DNA from: CAZOKH01 sp964580315
Lineage (GTDB): Bacteria; Chloroflexota; Anaerolineae; Anaerolineales; Anaerolineaceae
NCBI GenBank assembly: GCA_964580315.1
Contig: CAZOKH010000008.1
Coordinates: 1 to 53,651 of the forward strand
DNA: 53,651 nucleotides
Direction of reading: 5' to 3'
Shown here: one piece after another, positions 42,189 through 50,444 of the stretch
Layout of the letters: every line of letters starts with the position of its first letter
Position numbering within the stretch: position 1 is the stretch's first letter
Made by a program: the position numbers and the translations under genes
Notes under the pieces: generated by a model
What the model was told of the DNA's origin: nothing
Database searches by the model: none
Seen by the model: only the letters and a program-made list of their open reading frames with translations

Positions 42189-42865
42189 AAGAATGGTTTG
42201 AATTCTTTCAGAGTATCCTTCCCAATTTTATCCAGGGTGCAGAGGTAACACTGCAGCTCACTTTTGGGGGTTTGCTGCTTGGTCTTTTCATCGGCCTGCC
42301 GGCTGCCGTGCTGCGCGTTTATGGCGGGAAAAAAATTTCCTGGCTGGCGATTGCCTATATCGAGTTATTCCGCGGTACCCCCATATTGGTCCAATTGTTT
42401 GTCATCTACTTTGGTCTGCCTGATCTTGGGATTACCATGTCGCGCATGGGGGCCGCCATCCTTGCCATGGGTCTGAACAGCGGCGCCTACCAGGCCGAAT
42501 ATTTCCGCGGAGCCATACAGGCAGTGAGCGGCGGTCAAATGATGGCTGCCCGGGCAATTGGAATGAGCCGCTATAAAGCCATACGGCACATCATTCTCCC
42601 CCAGGCATTGCGGTTGGTAATCCCGGCCTGGTCAAATGAACCCATTTCGCTCCTCAAGGCTTCATCCGTTGCTTTTTTAATCGCTGTTCCTGATTTAATG
42701 ACCACAGCGAAAGCCATTGTGGTAAAAACTTACGATCCCATTGGCACCTACCTGGCAGTAGCTGTAGTTTATCTTGTATTGGTGTATGTATTAAATATTT
42801 TCCTGGATCTGGCAGAGAAGAATCTACAAATACCAGGATTTAAATTGGAAGCCCAGCAAAGATAA
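42185..42865 (+). CDS. Polar amino acid ABC transporter permease (second)
   Basis: A 226-residue HisQ/GlnP-type permease with the EAA loop GQMMAARAIGMSRYKAIRHIILPQAL and the family segment LFRGTPILVQLFVIYFGLP. It is translationally coupled to the ATPase gene. The two permeases share the EAA region but differ elsewhere, indicating a heterodimer and not a recent duplication. Confidence 0.92.
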   Translation: MKEWFEFFQSILPNFIQGAEVTLQLTFGGLLLGLFIGLPAAVLRVYGGKKISWLAIAYIELFRGTPILVQLFVIYFGLPDLGITMSRMGAAILAMGLNSGAYQAEYFRGAIQAVSGGQMMAARAIGMSRYKAIRHIILPQALRLVIPAWSNEPISLLKASSVAFLIAVPDLMTTAKAIVVKTYDPIGTYLAVAVVYLVLVYVLNIFLDLAEKNLQIPGFKLEAQQR

Positions 42866-42874
42866 AAAAACCTG

Positions 42875-43855
42875 ATGAACGCATCACTCCTCACACTACA
42901 AGACGTGTTTTTAGCCCGGAAACGTATTCAATACATCATCCGCCGAACGCCGCTTCAAATGGACGGCGTGCTTTCTGATAGCAAACAATGCAAAATCCAC
43001 CTAAAACTTGAAAACCTGCAAAAAACCGGGGCGTTTAAATTACGCGGCGCCGCTAATAAAGTGTTTACTCTCACCGATGAAGAAAAAAAACTCGGACTGG
43101 TGACGGTTTCCAGCGGCAACCATGGACGCGCCCTGTCGTACGTTGCAGGACAACTGGGTGTCAGGGCTGTTATTTGCCTCTCAGAAGGTTGTCCCCAAGT
43201 GAAAAGAGATGCAATAACCCGCCTGGGCGGTGAAATCATCATGGCTGGCCGCACACAGGATGAAGCCATAGACTATGCTTATGAGCTGGCTGAAAAACAA
43301 GGCCTGGTCATGGTGTCTTCTTTTGATGATCTCCAGGTGATTGCTGGTCAGGGTACCATTGGTCTGGAATTGTTAGAAGATCTGCCTTCAGTTGATACGA
43401 TAATCACCCCCCTATCGGGCGGTTCATTGCTGTCAGGCATAGCCCTGGCTGTCAAAACAACCAATCCGAAAGTGAAGATTGTGGGCGTCACCATGGAGCG
43501 CGCGCCAGTGATGATCCGCAGCCTGGAAGCCGGAAAAGTAATCTACCTCCCGGAAGAAACCACCCTTGCCGACGGCCTGGCTGGCGGCATTGGCAACCCC
43601 AATAAATTTACTTTTCAATTGGTTCAACAGTTAATTGATGAGGCCGTCACGGTTTCAGAAGAAGAAATTGGCCGTGCCATGGCTTACATGCTGCATGAAC
43701 ACCATCTGGTGGTTGAAGGAGCCGGAGCGGTTGGCTTGGCCGCAGTGATGCACGACAAAGTATCCAGCTTGGGAGAAAACAACGTTGTCATCATCAGCGG
43801 ATCAAATGTCACCATACCCCGTCTAATGGAAATATACTCACGTTATTATGCATAA
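42875..43855 (+). CDS. Threonine-dehydratase-like PLP enzyme (EutB/serine-threonine dehydratase family)
   Basis: A 326-residue fold-type II PLP enzyme. Lys55 in KTGAFKLRGA is the Schiff-base lysine, SSGNHGRALSYVA is the substrate loop, and PLSGGSLLSGIA is the phosphate-binding glycine loop. No C-terminal ACT domain is present, so it is not a biosynthetic allosteric IlvA. Family members dehydrate threonine, serine or 3-hydroxyaspartate, or racemise serine. The GNHGRA loop plus an adjacent ornithine-cyclodeaminase-family gene is also seen in EutB-EutC pairs of hydroxyectoine breakdown. It starts 9 nt after the permease gene. Confidence 0.88.
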   Translation: MNASLLTLQDVFLARKRIQYIIRRTPLQMDGVLSDSKQCKIHLKLENLQKTGAFKLRGAANKVFTLTDEEKKLGLVTVSSGNHGRALSYVAGQLGVRAVICLSEGCPQVKRDAITRLGGEIIMAGRTQDEAIDYAYELAEKQGLVMVSSFDDLQVIAGQGTIGLELLEDLPSVDTIITPLSGGSLLSGIALAVKTTNPKVKIVGVTMERAPVMIRSLEAGKVIYLPEETTLADGLAGGIGNPNKFTFQLVQQLIDEAVTVSEEEIGRAMAYMLHEHHLVVEGAGAVGLAAVMHDKVSSLGENNVVIISGSNVTIPRLMEIYSRYYA

Positions 43856-43867
43856 TAGAGGTGGCTG

Positions 43868-44854
43868 ATGAAAGTTCAAATTTACAAAGAAGAAGAAATT
43901 CGGAAACATGTCTCGCTTTCATTGGATGCTCTCGACGCGGTTGCGAATGGGTTTGTCAAACTCTCTGCGGGCGAAGCGACCATCCCGCCCATTATGCAAA
44001 TCGTGATCCCTGAAAACGATGGAGAAGTTGACGTAAAGAGCGCTTATATCCAAGGACTAAGCCAGTTTGCCATCAAAGTCGCCGGCGGTTTTTACAACAA
44101 TCCCAAACTGGGATTACCTGCCAGTGTAGGCATGATGATGTTGATCAATTCGCTGACTGGTTTTCCAGAAGCATTTTTACTGGATAATGGCTATCTAACC
44201 AATTTGCGCACCGCCCTTGCCGGAGCCATAGCTGCCCGGCAACTGGCCAAAGCAAAGATCCAAACGGTTGGCGTATTTGGTTCAGGCACGCAGGCGCGTT
44301 ATCAGGTTCGGGCATTGAAACTGGTGCTGTCCTTTGAAAAAGTCATCGTATTTGGTATAGATGAATCTGAAACGAAGAAATATGTTGACGAGTTGAGCCA
44401 CGAGTTAAATTGCCCGGTAACGGCGGCCAGGGAACCTGCCGATGCGGTCATCCACAGTGACCTGGTGATTACCGCCACACCATCGCACAATCCCTTTTTG
44501 CAAGCTGACTGGCTGCACCCGGGACTTCATATCACCGCCATGGGAGCCGACGCTGCGGAAAAGCAGGAATTATTCACCGAAGTTGCTGCCAGAGCGCAAA
44601 TTATCGCTTGCGATTACCGCAAGCAAAGTTTACATCTGGGAGAACTGCATCACGCAATTGATGCCAAATTGATACACGAATCCCAAGTGATTGAACTGGG
44701 CGAGATATTGTCAGGTAAACACGCTGGACGCCAGACTGATGATCAAATTACCCTTTGTGATTTGACCGGCGTCGGTGTTCAAGACACCCAGATTGCTCTT
44801 TTTGCAGCCCAAAAATTGCTAGCAGCCAATGCTGGCTTCGTATTCGAGAACTGA
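43868..44854 (+). CDS. Ornithine cyclodeaminase / mu-crystallin family protein (EutC or imine-reductase-like)
   Basis: A 328-residue NAD(P)-dependent protein. SAYIQGLSQFAIKVAGGFYNNP holds the conserved substrate-binding lysine, TGFPEAFLLDNGYLTNLRTALAGA is the family core, GVFGSGTQARYQVRAL is the dinucleotide-binding loop and CDLTGVGVQDTQIA is the C-terminal signature. The family includes ornithine cyclodeaminase, alanine dehydrogenase, iminosuccinate reductase and EutC. Its place directly after a dehydratase gene (12 nt) and not after an arginase suggests imine reduction or amino acid dehydrogenase activity and not proline formation. A GAGGTGG site precedes the ATG. Confidence 0.88.
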   Translation: MKVQIYKEEEIRKHVSLSLDALDAVANGFVKLSAGEATIPPIMQIVIPENDGEVDVKSAYIQGLSQFAIKVAGGFYNNPKLGLPASVGMMMLINSLTGFPEAFLLDNGYLTNLRTALAGAIAARQLAKAKIQTVGVFGSGTQARYQVRALKLVLSFEKVIVFGIDESETKKYVDELSHELNCPVTAAREPADAVIHSDLVITATPSHNPFLQADWLHPGLHITAMGADAAEKQELFTEVAARAQIIACDYRKQSLHLGELHHAIDAKLIHESQVIELGEILSGKHAGRQTDDQITLCDLTGVGVQDTQIALFAAQKLLAANAGFVFEN

Positions 44855-44888
44855 ATGAAATTCACAGAATATCCATAGGAGTAAGATT

Positions 44889-46025
44889 ATGACCTCTGCC
44901 TTTGTGCCTTTTGAACTTGAACGTTTTATGTCCATCTGGGAAAACCAGGTTGAAATTAATGTATCGGAAAGCGGCGTACATCCCCTAAGTATCCGCGAAC
45001 TGGTCGGTGACGATCATGCCTTTATGGAAAAAATTCTCAATACCAACCAGGGATATCCTCAAACCAATGGTACTGTTGAATTGCGCGAAAAAGTCGCCAG
45101 CCTGTATCCAGGGGCAACCGCCAGTCAGGTTGTGGTAACCATCGGCGCCGCACAGGCCGAATTCACCACGCTGCACAGCCTGATGCAGCCCGGCGATGAA
45201 ATTGCTGTCATGATTCCCAATTACATGCTGCTGTGGGGTGTGGCAAAAAACATGGGGCTTAACGTCAAGACCTTTTCATTGCGAGAAGAATTAAACTGGG
45301 GACTGGATATTCAGGAATTAAACCGGGTGGTAACACCGAAAACGAAAATGATTGCGGTTTGCAACCCCGACAATCCCACCGGGCACATTCTTACCGCTGA
45401 AGAAAGAGCCGCCATTGTTGCGGCTGCCTCACGCAGCGGGGCATGGATTTTGTCTGACGAAGTATATGCCGGCGCAGAACGCCTCACGGATGAATTCACG
45501 CCCTCCATGTGGAATGACTATGATAAAGTTTTGGCAATCGGAAGCATGTCAAAAGCTTATGCTCTGCCCGGTTTGCGCATTGGCTGGGTGGTTTCACCCG
45601 GAAAAATTGCCGATGATATCTGGGCGCGGCAGGATTACATCACCATCTGCACCACCATGCTTTCCAATCATCTGGCAGCTCATGCCCTCACACCCGGCAT
45701 CCGCGAGCGAATTATTGAGCGCACCCGCAAGCACGTACGCAATGGTTACCAGGCCTTTGAAGACTGGTGCAGTCAACATCCCGGTTTCTTCACAGTCGTA
45801 CCACCTGAAGCGGCCGCCATTGTTTTCCCGCGCTATAACTTTGCGGTCAACTCCTCAAAATTCGTTGAAAAGTTGATTGAATTGAAAAAGGCGTATGTGG
45901 TGCCCGGCGACCATTTTGGCCTGGACAACCACCTGCGAATCAGTTACGGCATGGAACCAGCCTTGTTAAATGATGGCTTACAGCGCATTTATGATTTGAT
46001 GATGTCAATGACTGATGGTAAATAG
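44889..46025 (+). CDS. Class I/II PLP-dependent aminotransferase
   Basis: A 378-residue fold-type I aminotransferase. NPDNPTG (residues 159-165) and SDEVYAG carry the substrate-binding Asn and cofactor Asp, and Lys222 in SMSKAYALPGLRIGW is the PLP lysine. The SMSKAYALPGLRIGW form is like that of capreomycidine-synthase-related and general aminotransferases, so the substrate is open. An AGGAG site lies before ATG 44889. It is the last gene of the transporter operon; a tRNA promoter follows immediately. Confidence 0.88.
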   Translation: MTSAFVPFELERFMSIWENQVEINVSESGVHPLSIRELVGDDHAFMEKILNTNQGYPQTNGTVELREKVASLYPGATASQVVVTIGAAQAEFTTLHSLMQPGDEIAVMIPNYMLLWGVAKNMGLNVKTFSLREELNWGLDIQELNRVVTPKTKMIAVCNPDNPTGHILTAEERAAIVAAASRSGAWILSDEVYAGAERLTDEFTPSMWNDYDKVLAIGSMSKAYALPGLRIGWVVSPGKIADDIWARQDYITICTTMLSNHLAAHALTPGIRERIIERTRKHVRNGYQAFEDWCSQHPGFFTVVPPEAAAIVFPRYNFAVNSSKFVEKLIELKKAYVVPGDHFGLDNHLRISYGMEPALLNDGLQRIYDLMMSMTDGK

Positions 46026-46049
46026 CCGACAACAGCCCAAATGGATTCC

Positions 46050-46079
46050 TTGACAAAGCGCCTTTGGCTGTGATAAACT
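46050..46079 (+). promoter_or_regulatory. Promoter of tRNA-Asp
   Basis: An exact TTGACA (46050-46055) and TAAACT (46074-46079) are spaced 18 bp apart; the predicted start is about 46086, six bases before the mature tRNA. Confidence 0.7.
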
Positions 46080-46091
46080 ATGTATCGTTGT

Positions 46092-46167
46092 GGGGGCGTG
46101 GTGTAGTGGCTAACATGCGGCCCTGTCAAGGCCGAGACCGCGGGTTCGAACCCCGTCGCTCCCGCCA
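46092..46167 (+). tRNA. tRNA-Asp (GTC anticodon)
   Basis: The cloverleaf folds completely. The acceptor stem is 46092-46098 with 46157-46163 (one G-U pair). The D arm is 46101-46118. The anticodon stem is 46118-46122 with 46130-46134, with anticodon GTC at 46125-46127. The T arm has loop TTCGAAC at 46145-46151. Discriminator G is at 46164 and an encoded CCA at 46165-46167. Confidence 0.97.
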
Positions 46168-46173
46168 TAATAG

Positions 46174-46200
46174 AAAAACCTGCTTTTTGAGCAGGTTTTT
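46174..46200 (+). terminator. Terminator after tRNA-Asp
   Basis: An 11-bp stem AAAAACCTGCT/AGCAGGTTTTT with a 5-nt loop, 6 nt after the CCA end, with its T-run forming the right arm. Confidence 0.85.
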
Positions 46201-46386
46201 TCATTTATTGGATATGTTTATAGGGATGGTGGTTTAGCGGGGTTTATTAACAACAACTATCTTCTACCAACCTGTTCCAATATTTTTGCCGCGCCCTGCT
46301 TAAAGGTATCCCTGAAATGGAAAATCTGGCATAATCCATTTATCGTTTCTTCCATTCACTCAACCGCTCCACAACCGAGGCTCCAA

Positions 46387-47517
46387 ATGCATTATTACGA
46401 AAAATTCATCGAACGCAAAAAATTTCCGGGAACGGAGGGCAATCCTTTTGATATTGTCTTGCGAGGGGCTGAAAAACTTGAAAAAATCCCGGCGATTTTT
46501 GTTGTGCTACTCCTGGCGCTCATTTCTTTGCCGGCTGCCATAGGAAGCTGGGAAAAAGCGCTTATCCTGTTCTCTTTTTCCCTCGCTGATTACATCCTTC
46601 TGTTACTCTTACCCAGATTACGCATATCCTTTGGGCCTGCCAAACCACCAGCATTGATGCTGGCTGTTATGCGGCTGCCCTTTGCCCTGTTGCCTTTTCC
46701 AGCCTTCCTGGCGTTTGAAGGAATAGGCACTGCATTGGTGTTATATGGTTTCTTCATCGAACCCCAGCGGTTAATCATTTCAAGACTAACGTATCAAAAT
46801 AAGCGCTTCCGGCCAGCACAAAAACTAAAATTAGCTCACCTGGGTGACTTGCACATGGAGCGCCGGACACCGCGAGAAACAAAAATTCTTAAGGCTTTAA
46901 AAGAATGGAAACCCGATATTATTCTTTTTAGTGGTGATGTGTTAAATATTTCGTGTTTGCATGATCCTCTTGCCCTTAAAGACGCCCGAGATTTTCTTGC
47001 CCAACTCACCGCGCCGATGGGAGTTTACTGTGTCAGCGGGAGCCCGGCAGTTGACCTGCCCGAAATTTTGCCTCATATTTACGCCGGTTTACCAGTAAAA
47101 CTTCTTGATAACGAGAGAGTTACCTTCGACTGGCATGGACAAAAAATTGTAATTACCGGTTGTTCCTGTACGCACAATCCCCTTTATGATATCGAGAAAC
47201 TAAACCAAACATATCGCCCAGGCGATAACACTGATCTTTCCATTCTTTTATACCACTCGCCCGATTTGTCGTATTACGCTGATTCGATAGGAATTGACCT
47301 GCAATTTTCCGGGCACACACATGGCGGACAAATTTGCCTGCCGTTCTACGGGCCATTTTTTACCGGCTCATTATTTGGGCGAAATTTCCAACACGGCCGC
47401 ATGCAAATGAATCATCTTACACTTTACATCTTACGCGGTATTGGATTGGAGGGCGCAGGGGCGCCGAGGGTTCGATTTTTGTGCCCACCCGAAATTTGCC
47501 TTTGGGAAATTGGTTAA
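46387..47517 (+). CDS. Membrane-anchored metallophosphoesterase with altered GNH motif
   Basis: A 376-residue protein. Residues 1-150 contain several hydrophobic segments; the C-terminal 225 residues are a YaeI-like calcineurin phosphoesterase domain. Metal-binding blocks present are LGDLHME (DxH), SGDVLN, YHSPD and SGHTHGGQ. The usual GNH(D/E) block, whose Asn bridges the metals and whose His is catalytic, reads SGSPAVD. The family role is hydrolysis of phosphodiesters or lipid pyrophosphates (for example UDP-diacylglucosamine). With the catalytic His replaced, activity may be reduced, changed or specific to the lineage. A GAGG site precedes ATG 46387. Confidence 0.82.
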   Translation: MHYYEKFIERKKFPGTEGNPFDIVLRGAEKLEKIPAIFVVLLLALISLPAAIGSWEKALILFSFSLADYILLLLLPRLRISFGPAKPPALMLAVMRLPFALLPFPAFLAFEGIGTALVLYGFFIEPQRLIISRLTYQNKRFRPAQKLKLAHLGDLHMERRTPRETKILKALKEWKPDIILFSGDVLNISCLHDPLALKDARDFLAQLTAPMGVYCVSGSPAVDLPEILPHIYAGLPVKLLDNERVTFDWHGQKIVITGCSCTHNPLYDIEKLNQTYRPGDNTDLSILLYHSPDLSYYADSIGIDLQFSGHTHGGQICLPFYGPFFTGSLFGRNFQHGRMQMNHLTLYILRGIGLEGAGAPRVRFLCPPEICLWEIG

Positions 47518-47520
47518 GAA

Positions 47521-47550
47521 AAAATCGCGCCATTTTTCGGGCGCGATTTT
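47521..47550. terminator. Bidirectional terminator between phosphoesterase and alaS
   Basis: A perfect 11-bp stem AAAATCGCGCC/GGCGCGATTTT with an 8-nt loop lies between convergent genes. Confidence 0.85.
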
Positions 47551-47557
47551 CATTTTC

Positions 47558-50302
47558 TCATCCTTTAGCCAGTTTCTCCGTCAACCATGCATTGGCTTTT
47601 TTCAATGCAGCAGGCAATCCTTCGGCATTCTTGCCGCCCGCCTGGGCCAGGTTTGGCCGGCCGCCGCCGCTGCCGTCCATCTCCTGGGCTGCCGCTTTCA
47701 CCAACTCGCCTGCATGAATGCCCTTTTGGGTTAAGTCATCTGTCACCGAGGCAATGATGGTGGGTTTGCCCTCAAACACGCTGCCAACTACCGCCACGCC
47801 CGAGGAATATTTTTCCCGGAAACGGTCGGTCATTTGCCGCAGAATGCTGGCATCTGCTTCAGGCAACTGGGTTATCAAAACAGGCACGCCGTGTAGTACC
47901 GGCACATTCTCAAGTTGATCTTTTAGGGAAGAGAATGCCATTTTCTGGCGTAATTCTGCAATTTCCTTGGTCGCCAGGTCTAATTTTTCCTTCAAGGCTT
48001 CCACCTGGGCAGGCAGGTCTTCCTGTGAACCGCCCAGCAACCCGGCTGCCGCATTCAACGCCTTCATCCTCTTTTGAACCAATTTATAGGCTTCGCGCCC
48101 GGTTACAGCCTCAATACGCCGCACACCGGCCGCTGCACTACCTTCACTGGTTATAATGAACAAACCAATATCCGAAGTGTTCTCCACGTGCGTGCCGCCG
48201 CACAATTCATATGAGATGGGCGCATCAGGGCCAATGGTGATGGTGCGCACCGTTTCGCCATATTTTTCTCCAAACAAAGCTGTGGCGCCTTCAGCAATCG
48301 CCTCATTAAGTGATTTTGTGACCACATTCAAGTCATAATGATCCAGGATATCCAGGTTGACGCCTTCTTCAATTTTTGCCAATTGTTCCGCAGTGATAGC
48401 TTCTGGATGATTGAAGTCAAAACGTAAACGTTCCGGCGACACCAGTGATCCGGCCTGGCGGGCATGTTCCCCCAGCACTTTATGAAGTTGAGCGTGCAAT
48501 AAATGTGTTGCAGTGTGGTTGCGCTGGGTATCTTTGCGCCGCTGCCAGTTCACCTGGGCGACTGTTTTGTCGCCAACTTTTGGCGTCCCTTTGACTACCT
48601 TGCCAATATGCGTGACAATTCCGGCAGATGGTTTGCGGACTTCTGAAACCTCCACTAGCCATTCGCCTTTATTTGTGGATTGGATCACCCCTGAATCGGA
48701 AACCTGGCCGCCCGATTCAACATAGAAATTGGTGCGGGGAAGGATGATTTCCACATCGTCGCCGGGCTGCGCCGATTCAACCAGGCTGCTGTTGCAAATA
48801 ATCCCCAGCACTTCCCCTTCGATATTCTGGCTGTAATAGGGGTCGTAAAGCACACCTTTTTCATCAAGCTTTTTGTCCTTTATCAACCCGTTGAAGATAT
48901 CCTTGAAAAAGTCAGCATCTTCGCCACCCAGCGGACCAAAAGCCTTGCCCCCGCCAGAACTCAAACGGTGCTCTTCCATGGCTTCGCGGAATCCAGCTTC
49001 ATCGACATCCATGTTTTGTTCGCGGGCAATATCGCGGGAAATCTCCAGCGGCAGCCCATGCGTGGCATACAAATCAAAGGCAGCTTTTCCATCCAGGGTG
49101 GTCTGGCGACGGCTCTTTAAATCTTCCAGCAATTCGTTGAGATAAGTCAATCCCGATTCTAGCGTCTTATGGAAGCGTTCTTCTTCGGCAGTGATACTGG
49201 CAAGTATGGTTTTCTGGTTCTTTTTCAACTCCGGATAGGCATCACCGTAATGGTGGATTACCTCTTCGGAAATTTGCGCCAGGAAGGGTTCGTTTAATCC
49301 CAGTTTTCCACCAAAGCGCGATGCCCGGCGAATGATCATACGGCAAATATAATTTCGCCCGGTATTGCCGGGAACCACACCATCAGCAATCAAAAACGCC
49401 GCAGCCCGGCTGTGATCAGCTATAACGCGATAAGGTGTAATATCCGCCTCCCGTTCCGCATCGGTTTTTCCAGTGAGTTTCTGCACCTTTTGCATCAGGG
49501 GGAATAGCAAATCAGTTTTGTAGTTGGAATGTACACCCTGCATGACCGCGACTATGCGCTCCAGGCCCATACCGGTATCGACATGACAGGCTTTTAAGGG
49601 TTCAAGATGATCTGGCCCCAGGCGGTTGTATTGGATAAAAACCAGGTTCCACAATTCCAGGAAACGCTTGCAATCGCCATTCACATGGCAAACGTGTCCC
49701 GGTTCGCCCTTTTTATCACAAAACTCCTCACCCAGATCAATATGGATTTCACTGCAAGGACCGCACGGGCCGGTGTCTGCCATTTCCCAGAAATTTTCTT
49801 TCCGACCAAAATATAAAACTTGGTCGGGGTTAATTCCCGGCTGCTGCCGCCAAATATTTGCGGCATCATCATCTGCGGGGATATTTCCCTTGTCATCTTT
49901 AAAGCAGGTCGTCCATAGACGTGTTTTGTCAAGTCCCCACTCTTCAGTCAACAGCTCCCACGCCCAGGTGATGGCTTCTTTTTTGTAATAATCGCCAAAC
50001 GACCAGTTGCCCAGCATTTCAAAAAAGGTGTGATGTGTATCGTCGCGCCCTACGTCATCCAGGTCATTGTGCTTGCCTGCTACGCGCATACATTTCTGAG
50101 AATTTACAGCCCGATTATAGGGACGCAAATCCGTGCCCAAAAAAACGTCTTTGAACTGCACCATGCCCGCATTGGTGAACAGGAGGGTTTGGTCGCCCCC
50201 CGGAACCAGGGAAGACGATGGAACAAACGTATGCGCCTTCTTTTTCACAAAAAAATCGATAAATGACTGCCGAACACTTGATCCACTAATTTTGCCGGTC
50301 AT
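47558..50302 (-). CDS. alaS: Alanyl-tRNA synthetase
   Basis: A 914-residue class IIc synthetase charging tRNA-Ala. The N-terminal catalytic core is SFIDFFVKKKAHTFVPSSSLVP, with FTNAGMVQFKDVFLG. The editing domain has HTATHLLHAQLH and CGGTHVENTSDIG, the zinc-binding His/His and Cys/His pairs. A coiled coil and DHHA1-type C-Ala domain follow (SGVAVVGSVFEGKPTIIASV, GSGGGRPNLAQAGG). All domains are present at normal length. ATG 50302 has AGGAG 5 nt upstream. Confidence 0.97.
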   Translation of the reverse strand: MTGKISGSSVRQSFIDFFVKKKAHTFVPSSSLVPGGDQTLLFTNAGMVQFKDVFLGTDLRPYNRAVNSQKCMRVAGKHNDLDDVGRDDTHHTFFEMLGNWSFGDYYKKEAITWAWELLTEEWGLDKTRLWTTCFKDDKGNIPADDDAANIWRQQPGINPDQVLYFGRKENFWEMADTGPCGPCSEIHIDLGEEFCDKKGEPGHVCHVNGDCKRFLELWNLVFIQYNRLGPDHLEPLKACHVDTGMGLERIVAVMQGVHSNYKTDLLFPLMQKVQKLTGKTDAEREADITPYRVIADHSRAAAFLIADGVVPGNTGRNYICRMIIRRASRFGGKLGLNEPFLAQISEEVIHHYGDAYPELKKNQKTILASITAEEERFHKTLESGLTYLNELLEDLKSRRQTTLDGKAAFDLYATHGLPLEISRDIAREQNMDVDEAGFREAMEEHRLSSGGGKAFGPLGGEDADFFKDIFNGLIKDKKLDEKGVLYDPYYSQNIEGEVLGIICNSSLVESAQPGDDVEIILPRTNFYVESGGQVSDSGVIQSTNKGEWLVEVSEVRKPSAGIVTHIGKVVKGTPKVGDKTVAQVNWQRRKDTQRNHTATHLLHAQLHKVLGEHARQAGSLVSPERLRFDFNHPEAITAEQLAKIEEGVNLDILDHYDLNVVTKSLNEAIAEGATALFGEKYGETVRTITIGPDAPISYELCGGTHVENTSDIGLFIITSEGSAAAGVRRIEAVTGREAYKLVQKRMKALNAAAGLLGGSQEDLPAQVEALKEKLDLATKEIAELRQKMAFSSLKDQLENVPVLHGVPVLITQLPEADASILRQMTDRFREKYSSGVAVVGSVFEGKPTIIASVTDDLTQKGIHAGELVKAAAQEMDGSGGGRPNLAQAGGKNAEGLPAALKKANAWLTEKLAKG

Positions 50303-50392
50303 GATTACTCCTGAAGATTTTCCTTATTTACAATGATTGCGCCCTGAATTATAAGCGAAATCCATTCACTCACAAAAATTCTTATTTACAAG

Positions 50393-50429
50393 AAAAATAC
50401 TCTGTGGAACGTAACCACAGAGTATTTTT
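50393..50429. terminator. Terminator between alaS and the C25 peptidase gene
   Basis: A perfect 15-bp stem (50393-50407 with 50415-50429, core ACTCTGTGG) with a 7-nt loop, flanked by A and T runs, follows the peptidase stop codon on the minus strand. Confidence 0.88.
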
Positions 50430-50444
50430 TTAATCAATCAGAGG

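Noticed and set aside
46092..46167. tRNA-Asp as an integration site of a mobile element
   Set aside because: No integrase gene or repeat of the tRNA 3' end was found next to it; the recombinase is 31 kb away.
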